Assembly: GCF_900116375.1 (NCBI RefSeq)
Contig: NZ_UETB01000001.1
Span: forward strand, 1 to 64,000
Length of the DNA stretch: 64,000 bases
From: Georgenia satyanarayanai
Lineage (GTDB): Bacteria; Actinomycetota; Actinomycetes; Actinomycetales; Actinomycetaceae
Direction of reading: 5' to 3'
How positions within the stretch are numbered: position 1 is the stretch's first letter; every line of letters begins with the position of its first letter. The position numbers were made by a program, and so were the translations under genes. The notes beneath the pieces were generated by a model. The model worked only from the letters and a program-made list of their open reading frames with translations, made no database searches and had not been told where the DNA came from. This document shows, piece by piece, positions 59,102-64,000 of the stretch.

Positions 59102-59740
59102 ATGACCTACTCGATCGTTGCCCGCAGCGGTGACTCGCTGGGCGTCGCTACCGCGACGTGCACGCTCGCCGTCGGTGCCGCCGTGCCGGCGGCAGCCCCG
59201 GGAGTGGGTGCTGTGGCCACCCAGGCGCGCACGAACCGTGCTTTCCGGGCCCGCGGCCTGAAGCTCCTGCGTGCGGGTGCCGCGCCCGACGAGGTCCTCG
59301 CCGCCTTCGCGCAGGAGGACACCGCCTTCGGCGAGCGTCAGGTCGCCGTGCTCGACGCCGACGGCCGTGGGGCCGTGTGGACCGGGCCCGAGTGTCTCGC
59401 CTGGGCGGGCGGGTGGGTGCGCCCGGACGTCGTCGTCGCGGGCAACCTCCTGGCTGGGCGGGAGGTTCTCGAGAAGATGGACGCCGCCTTCGCCGCGCAC
59501 CCGTCACAGCCGCTCGCGGACCGGCTGCTCGCGGCGCTCGCGGCCGGCGAGGACGCCGGCGGTGACCGCCGGGGGAGGCAGAGCGCGGCCCTTCTCGTCG
59601 TCGCCGGCCCGCAGGACTGCGGATGGCCACCGCCCACCATCGTCGACCTCCGCGTGGACGACCACGCCGATCCCGTCGGGGAGCTCGGGCGCCTGCTCGC
59701 TCTGGACCCCGCTGCGGGCTCGTCGGCAGGCGCGCCCTAG
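59102..59740 (+). CDS. DUF1028 domain protein
   Basis: A 212-residue protein with the DUF1028 pattern: TYSIVARSGDSLGVATATCTLAVGAAVPAAAPGVGAVATQA at the start and SAALLVVAGPQDC with DLRVDDHADPVGELGRLL at the end. The fold resembles Ntn hydrolases. Members often accompany peptide or amino acid transport genes. It is divergent from opp and followed by an XRE-cupin regulator whose -10 element overlaps its stop. Confidence 0.88.
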   Translation: MTYSIVARSGDSLGVATATCTLAVGAAVPAAAPGVGAVATQARTNRAFRARGLKLLRAGAAPDEVLAAFAQEDTAFGERQVAVLDADGRGAVWTGPECLAWAGGWVRPDVVVAGNLLAGREVLEKMDAAFAAHPSQPLADRLLAALAAGEDAGGDRRGRQSAALLVVAGPQDCGWPPPTIVDLRVDDHADPVGELGRLLALDPAAGSSAGAP

Positions 59741-59743
59741 CAT
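59738..59743 (+). promoter_or_regulatory. -10 element deciding the XRE-cupin start
   Basis: TAGCAT ends 7 nt before GTG 59751. This geometry, seen at several other starts in the window, favours the GTG over ATG 59742, which would overlap the -10 itself. Confidence 0.45.
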
Positions 59744-59750
59744 GGTCGCC

Positions 59751-60353
59751 GTGAGCCATTCCGCGGCGGACCAGGACGCCCTCGACGTCGGTGCCCTCGG
59801 CGCCGTCGTCCGCCGCAGCCGCCAGCGCATGGGGCTGTCGGTCGAGGCGCTCGCGGCGCGGTCCGGCCTGAGCACCGGCCTGCTCAGCCAGCTCGAACGG
59901 GGCAAGGGCAACCCGTCCCTCCAGACCCTGTCACGGCTCGCCGGGGCGCTCGGCACTCAGCTTGTCCTTCTGCTCCAGAGCGCGCAGCGACACGGCGAGC
60001 CGGTCGTCCGCGCGGACGCACGGCCCGTCCTGCCGGACGTCGACCCCGGCGAGGACGAGGGCCCGCGCCCGGTCCGCGAGCTCCTCACACCCGACCAGAA
60101 CCTGCCGCTCCAGGTCATCCGCACCGTCATGCCGCCGGGCTTCTCCAACGCCTCGCGCCCCTTCCGGCACCTGGGCATGGAGTCGGTGCACGTGCTAAGC
60201 GGGCGGCTCGACGTCGTCATCGGCGAGGTGCGCCACGAGCTCGGTGCGGGGGACACCATCACCTACGAGTGCTCCCAGGCCCACTGGTGGCTCAACCCCT
60301 CGACCTCCGATGAGACTGTGGTCATCGGCGCGGTCACGCCCTTCGCCGGCTGA
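59751..60353 (+). CDS. XRE family regulator with cupin domain
   Basis: A 200-residue regulator. The helix-turn-helix (about 16-70) reads LGAVVRRSRQRMGLSVEALAARSGLSTGLLSQLERGKGNPSLQTLSRLA; a cupin barrel (about 110-200) includes HVLSGRLDVVIGEVRHELGAGDTITY. Such proteins sense a small ligand through the cupin and control adjacent metabolic or transport genes, here probably opp and DUF1028. GTG 59751 is chosen for a leaderless mRNA; ATG 59742 adds three residues. Confidence 0.88.
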   Translation: MSHSAADQDALDVGALGAVVRRSRQRMGLSVEALAARSGLSTGLLSQLERGKGNPSLQTLSRLAGALGTQLVLLLQSAQRHGEPVVRADARPVLPDVDPGEDEGPRPVRELLTPDQNLPLQVIRTVMPPGFSNASRPFRHLGMESVHVLSGRLDVVIGEVRHELGAGDTITYECSQAHWWLNPSTSDETVVIGAVTPFAG

Positions 60354-60434
60354 GTGCTGCTCCACAGGGCGGGCGCGCACGGCGGTCGTCCCCGCGGTCG
60401 CCCGGCGTGCGCCCACGCGGTCGGTGGACCTCCG

Positions 60435-60440
60435 TACGGT
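60435..60440 (+). promoter_or_regulatory. -10 element for leaderless comEA
   Basis: TACGGT ends 7 nt before ATG 60448. No ribosome site is seen upstream of this ATG, which supports a leaderless comEA transcript. Confidence 0.45.
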
Positions 60441-60447
60441 CACGCGC

Positions 60448-61377
60448 ATGGGACCGACGAGGCGCACGGACTCCGCGGCTCGGCTGCGGGCGCTGACCCG
60501 CCGCGCCTACACGGCCACGGCCGGGCACCTTGACCTCGAGGACGACGCCGGGCGCGAGTTCGACCGCATCGTCAGCGGCGAGGCCCAGCCCCGCACGGTT
60601 GCGGCGGAGCCCCGCACGGGCACGGGGAAGACCGGTCGCGGGCGCCGGGACGGTGGGGCGGTGGCGCGGCCCGGGCGCCGGTGGTCGGTCTCTGGCCGGG
60701 CGGTCGTCGTCGTGCTGGCGGTGATGGCCGCGTTCGCCGGTGCCGTCGTGGCGCGTGCGATCGCGCTCGGTCCGTCCGACGCCGTCCCGGTGCCGCAGGT
60801 GAGTGCGGTGGTGGAACCGGCCGAGTCCTCACCCGGCGGCCCGACCCCTCCTCCGGACGGTGTCGACAGCACCACCGTGCCCGACGAGCCGCCTGGTGAT
60901 CCAGGGCCGACCGAGGCGACGGGGGTCGTCGTCGTCCACGTGGCGGGTGCCGTCCACGATCCCGGGGTCGTGGAGCTGCCGGTGGGCGCGCGGGTCGCCG
61001 ATGCCGTCTCCGCGGCAGGAGGTGAGCAACCGGACGCCGAGCTGGCCGCGGTGAACCTCGCCCGGCCGCTCGTCGACGGCGAGCAGGTGTACGTGCCGCG
61101 GGTCGGGGAGGCACCACCGGGTGCGGCCGAGGGCGGGGGACCGGCCGGGGCGCCGCCGGCGGCGGACGGTGCCGCCGCGGACGGCGGGGTGGTCGACCTC
61201 AACAGCGCCGACCTCGCGGACCTCGACACCCTGCCCGGGGTGGGCCCGGCCATCGCGCAGCGGATCCTCGAGTGGCGCGAGGCGAACGGTCCGTTCCACT
61301 CCGTCGAGGAGCTGCTCGAGGTCTCCGGGATCGGTCCGGCCACCCTGGACAAGCTCCGGGAGCGGGTGCGGGTGTGA
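60448..61377 (+). CDS. comEA: ComEA-like DNA-binding competence protein
   Basis: A 309-residue membrane-anchored protein. A basic cytosolic N-terminus of about 80 residues precedes one transmembrane helix (VVVVLAVMAAFAGAVVARAIAL), a Pro/Glu-rich linker, an SLBB domain (VVVHVAGAVHDPGVVELP) and a C-terminal pair of helix-hairpin-helix motifs (LNSADLADLDTLPGVGPAIAQRILEWR). It would bind double-stranded DNA outside the membrane. The stop overlaps the comEC start. Confidence 0.93.
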   Translation: MGPTRRTDSAARLRALTRRAYTATAGHLDLEDDAGREFDRIVSGEAQPRTVAAEPRTGTGKTGRGRRDGGAVARPGRRWSVSGRAVVVVLAVMAAFAGAVVARAIALGPSDAVPVPQVSAVVEPAESSPGGPTPPPDGVDSTTVPDEPPGDPGPTEATGVVVVHVAGAVHDPGVVELPVGARVADAVSAAGGEQPDAELAAVNLARPLVDGEQVYVPRVGEAPPGAAEGGGPAGAPPAADGAAADGGVVDLNSADLADLDTLPGVGPAIAQRILEWREANGPFHSVEELLEVSGIGPATLDKLRERVRV

Positions 61378-63737
61378 CCCTCGACCTGCGCCTCGCGCCG
61401 GCCGCCCTCGCCGCGTGGGCGGTCGCCTTCCTCGGCGTCCTCGTCCCGCCCACCGTCGCCGTCGTCGGGGCCGCGCTGCTCCTGCTCCTCGCTGGACGTG
61501 CCGCGTGGTCGCTGCGCGGCGGCGGACGGCACCGCGACCGCGCCGGCCCCACGCCGCAGGCCACCGCGGCGCTCGCGCTCGTCGTCGCCGCGCTCGTGCT
61601 CGGAGCCGTCGCCGCGCACGTCCACCAGCGCGCGAGCGGGCTGCTGACCGAGCTCACCGAGGCAGGGGCGGTCGTCACGGTGAGCGGACCGGTGACCGGG
61701 GACCCCGCCGTCATCGCCACGCCGCCCGAGCGCGGGGGCGGGGAGCGGGTGACGGTCCCGGTGCGGGCCGACCTCGTCGTGGGTCGCGGGCTGACGGCCC
61801 GCGCACGGGCGCCGGTGCTCCTCCTCGCGCCACCGACCTGGACCGGTGTCGAGCTCGGTGCCCGGGTGCGCCTCACCGGACGGCTCGTGGCGACCGAGCC
61901 GGGTGAGGACGTCGCCGCGCTCGTCGTCGTCCACGCCGATCCCGAGGTCGAGGCGCCACCACCGGCTCACCAGCGCCTCGCGAGCCGGATGCGCGGCGGG
62001 CTCGTCGCGGCCGTCGCGGACGCGCCGGCGCAGGCTCGCGGGCTCGTGCCCGGCATCGCCGTCGGCGACGACTCGCGTCTCCCGCCCGAGCTCGACGACG
62101 CCATGACGGCGGTCTCCCTCACCCACATCACCGCGGTCTCCGGCGCGCACGTCGCCATCGTCCTCGGCGCCGTGCTCGCCGGGCTCAGCTGGGCGCCGCG
62201 CTGGCTGCGCGCGGCCGTCGGCGGGGCGGTGCTCGTGTGCTTCGTCGTCCTCGTCCGACCGGAGGCCAGCGTGCTGCGCTCGGCGACCATGGGCGGCGTC
62301 GCGCTCCTCGCCCTGCTGCTCGGCCGGCCCGCGCGTGCCCTGCCCGCACTGTGCAGTGCGGTCATGGTCCTGCTCCTCCTCGACCCGTGGCTGGCCCGGT
62401 CCTACGGCTTCGTCCTCTCGGTGCTGGCCACGACCGGTCTCGTCGTCCTGTCCGGGCCGTGGGCCGAGGCCCTGTCCCGCCGCATGCCCCGGACCCTGGC
62501 CCACGTCGTCGCCGTGCCGGCCGCGGCGCAGGTGTGCTGCGCGCCCGTCGTCATCCTCCTCGAGCCGGCCGTCGCCACCTACGCGATACCCGCCAACGTC
62601 CTCGCGGCTCCCGCGGTGCCGCCGGCCACCGTGCTCGGCGTCGTCGCGACGGTCGTCTCCCCGTGGCTGCCCGCTGCCACCGAGCCGCTCGCCGCGGCGG
62701 CCGGCTGGTTCACCGGCTGGATCGCCTGGGTCGCGCTCGGCTGGGCCGAGCTGCCCGGCGCGCGGCTGCCGTGGCTGGGCGGGCTCGCCGGGGCTGCCCT
62801 GCTGGCCGCGGTCACCGTCCTCGCGGTCGTCGTGGCCCGCCGGGGCAGGCGGGCCCAGCTGCTCGGAGCCGGGGTGGGTGCTCTCGTCCTCGCACTGGCC
62901 CTCGTCCCCGGTCCTCGCCGCGCGCTGGGCGGCCTCGTCTCCGCAGTCCCCGACGACTGGCTCGCCGTCCAGTGCGACGTCGGTCAGGGCAGCGGCTTCG
63001 CGCTGCGCAGCGGCCCGCGCTCGGCCGTCGTCGTCGACGTCGGTCCCGAGGGGCCCGCCGCTGCGGACTGCCTCGTCGCTGCCGGCGTGCGCGAGGTCGA
63101 CCTCCTCGTCCTCACCCACCTCCACGCCGACCACGTCGCCGGGCTGCCCGAGGTCCTCGACGCCGTCGAGGTCCACCACGTCCTGCTCACCCCGCACGAC
63201 GGGCCGGCCGCCGCCGAGCGGCAGGTGCTCGCGGCGCTCGCGGAGGAGGGGGCCACCGTCGAGCGCGTCGGTGCGGGCACGGCCGGTGAGGTGGCCGGGG
63301 TGCGGTGGCGCGGGCTGTGGCCGACTCCGCGGGCCCTCGAGCTCGCCACCCCCGGGGACGACGACGTCGCCAACGACCTCTCGCTCGTCGTCCGCCTCGA
63401 GACCGCGCAGCTCTCGGTCCTGGCGCTGGGCGACCTCGAGCCGGACGGGCAGCGCGGGCTGCTCAACGAGCTGGCGGCCGGCGGAGAGGCCGGGCCGGTC
63501 GGCGTCGACGTCGTCCTGGTCCCGCACCACGGGTCCGCGGCCCAGCTCCCGGCGCTCGCCGAGGCGGTCGGCGGGCGGCTCGCGCTCGTCAGCGTCGGCG
63601 CGGACAACGACTTCGGGCACCCGGCTCCCGCGACGCTCGAGCTGTACGGACGCGGCGGCGCCCTGGTGCTGCGGACCGACGAGTGCGGCGGCGTCGTCGT
63701 CGTCCCCGCCGAGGGCGGCCTGGGCGCTCAGTGCTGA
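61374..63737 (+). CDS. comEC: ComEC/Rec2 DNA uptake channel protein
   Basis: A 787-residue membrane protein. N-terminal helices and an OB-like soluble domain (about 80-190) precede the competence domain with THITAVSGAHVAIVLG; the C-terminal metallo-beta-lactamase-like domain (about 525-787) has the metal motif THLHADHVAGLPEV and VPHHGS. It transports single-stranded DNA inward. The comEA-comEC pair is complete, but no pilus genes are in the window, so competence is not shown. Confidence 0.94.
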   Translation: MTLDLRLAPAALAAWAVAFLGVLVPPTVAVVGAALLLLLAGRAAWSLRGGGRHRDRAGPTPQATAALALVVAALVLGAVAAHVHQRASGLLTELTEAGAVVTVSGPVTGDPAVIATPPERGGGERVTVPVRADLVVGRGLTARARAPVLLLAPPTWTGVELGARVRLTGRLVATEPGEDVAALVVVHADPEVEAPPPAHQRLASRMRGGLVAAVADAPAQARGLVPGIAVGDDSRLPPELDDAMTAVSLTHITAVSGAHVAIVLGAVLAGLSWAPRWLRAAVGGAVLVCFVVLVRPEASVLRSATMGGVALLALLLGRPARALPALCSAVMVLLLLDPWLARSYGFVLSVLATTGLVVLSGPWAEALSRRMPRTLAHVVAVPAAAQVCCAPVVILLEPAVATYAIPANVLAAPAVPPATVLGVVATVVSPWLPAATEPLAAAAGWFTGWIAWVALGWAELPGARLPWLGGLAGAALLAAVTVLAVVVARRGRRAQLLGAGVGALVLALALVPGPRRALGGLVSAVPDDWLAVQCDVGQGSGFALRSGPRSAVVVDVGPEGPAAADCLVAAGVREVDLLVLTHLHADHVAGLPEVLDAVEVHHVLLTPHDGPAAAERQVLAALAEEGATVERVGAGTAGEVAGVRWRGLWPTPRALELATPGDDDVANDLSLVVRLETAQLSVLALGDLEPDGQRGLLNELAAGGEAGPVGVDVVLVPHHGSAAQLPALAEAVGGRLALVSVGADNDFGHPAPATLELYGRGGALVLRTDECGGVVVVPAEGGLGAQC

Positions 63738-64000
63738 GCGAAGCCGAAGGTCGTGACGGGCATGAGCGTGCCGGCAGCGAGCGCGTCGAGCACCTGCCGC
63801 TCGTGGGGGACGACCGGCTCGCGCAGGGAGTCCAGGGCGTCGAGGCGCACCCAGCGCAGCGCGGCGGCCTTGTCCTCCCGCAGGCGCGGCTCACCGTGCC
63901 AGCGGCGGCAGGAGAGGAAGAAGTCGACGCGCTCGTCGATCGCCAGGCCCGTGCCCTGCGTGCGGTGCATGACGGTGAGAGGGAGGAGGTCGGTGGGAGC
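63728..64000 (-). CDS. NUDIX hydrolase, C-terminal part (continues beyond window)
   Basis: The open frame enters from the right edge and ends at 63728. Visible blocks are MHRTQGTGLAIDERVDFFLSCRRWHGEPRLREDKAAALRWVRLDAL, which resemble the segment after the NUDIX box in 8-oxo-dGTPase-like proteins. The NUDIX box itself lies outside the window, so activity cannot be judged. Its 3' end overlaps that of comEC by 10 nt. Confidence 0.75.
   Translation of the reverse strand, partial: APTDLLPLTVMHRTQGTGLAIDERVDFFLSCRRWHGEPRLREDKAAALRWVRLDALDSLREPVVPHERQVLDALAAGTLMPVTTFGFAQH

Noticed and set aside
60448-63737. Evidence for natural competence
   Set aside because: comEA and comEC are widespread in non-competent actinobacteria and no pilus or DprA gene is in the window.

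Overview
The window is a very GC-rich chromosomal segment (over 70% G+C by eye) with actinobacterial gene content: GTG starts, 4-nt GTGA/ATGA start-stop overlaps, a SepIVA-type coiled-coil gene beside coaD, Ku plus a three-domain LigD, a DtxR/IdeR-type iron box, a SAM-IV riboswitch and apparently leaderless promoters. The gene order (DAK/FakA-like, recG, rsmD, coaD, rnc, mutM; rne, rplU, rpmA, obgE, proB; leuS, degV, comEA, comEC) suggests an actinomycete of the Micrococcales. Genus cannot be decided from the sequence alone.

Layout. 1-300: the 5' end of an IS110-family transposase on the minus strand and its non-coding end, which may encode a bridge RNA. 376-11107: a dense plus-strand run: FakA-like protein, recG, a small unknown gene, an ABC exporter (ATPase, large membrane protein, 42-residue membrane peptide), rsmD, coaD, a SepIVA-like gene, DUF177, rnc and mutM. 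recG and mutM both carry in-frame arrays of one 18-bp repeat. 11115-21412: an aldehyde dehydrogenase, a DosR-like response regulator, and a minus-strand cydA-cydB-cydD-cydC operon that ends in a DosS/DevS-like sensor kinase with the heme-binding residues conserved, so a gas- or redox-sensing circuit is joined to cytochrome bd oxidase.

21856-35747: rne and the rplU-rpmA-obgE-proB cluster, separated by a 6-kb insert that holds a small unknown gene, a pterin dehydratase-glyoxalase fusion and a complete iron-siderophore uptake operon whose iron box overlaps the first start codon. 35744-43411: a uronate dehydrogenase-like SDR, a DoxX-like gene plus ECF41-type sigma factor behind a matching ECF41 promoter, a FrnE-type DsbA protein with a coupled small protein, an iron-box-controlled DUF1540 protein, and the Ku/LigD end-joining genes. 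43459-47934: a lone ABC ATPase, dps, and leuS behind a leader peptide and terminator (attenuation).

47994-64000: a flavin reductase, a DUF222-HNH protein, a SAM-IV riboswitch followed by a Cys/Met-rich 28-codon ORF and a luciferase-like flavoenzyme, a small P-loop kinase, degV, an oppABCDF peptide importer divergent from a DUF1028 gene and an XRE-cupin regulator, then comEA-comEC and the 3' part of a NUDIX gene. No tRNA, rRNA, CRISPR array or prophage was recognised. Perfect or near-perfect hairpins sit at most convergent gene ends.
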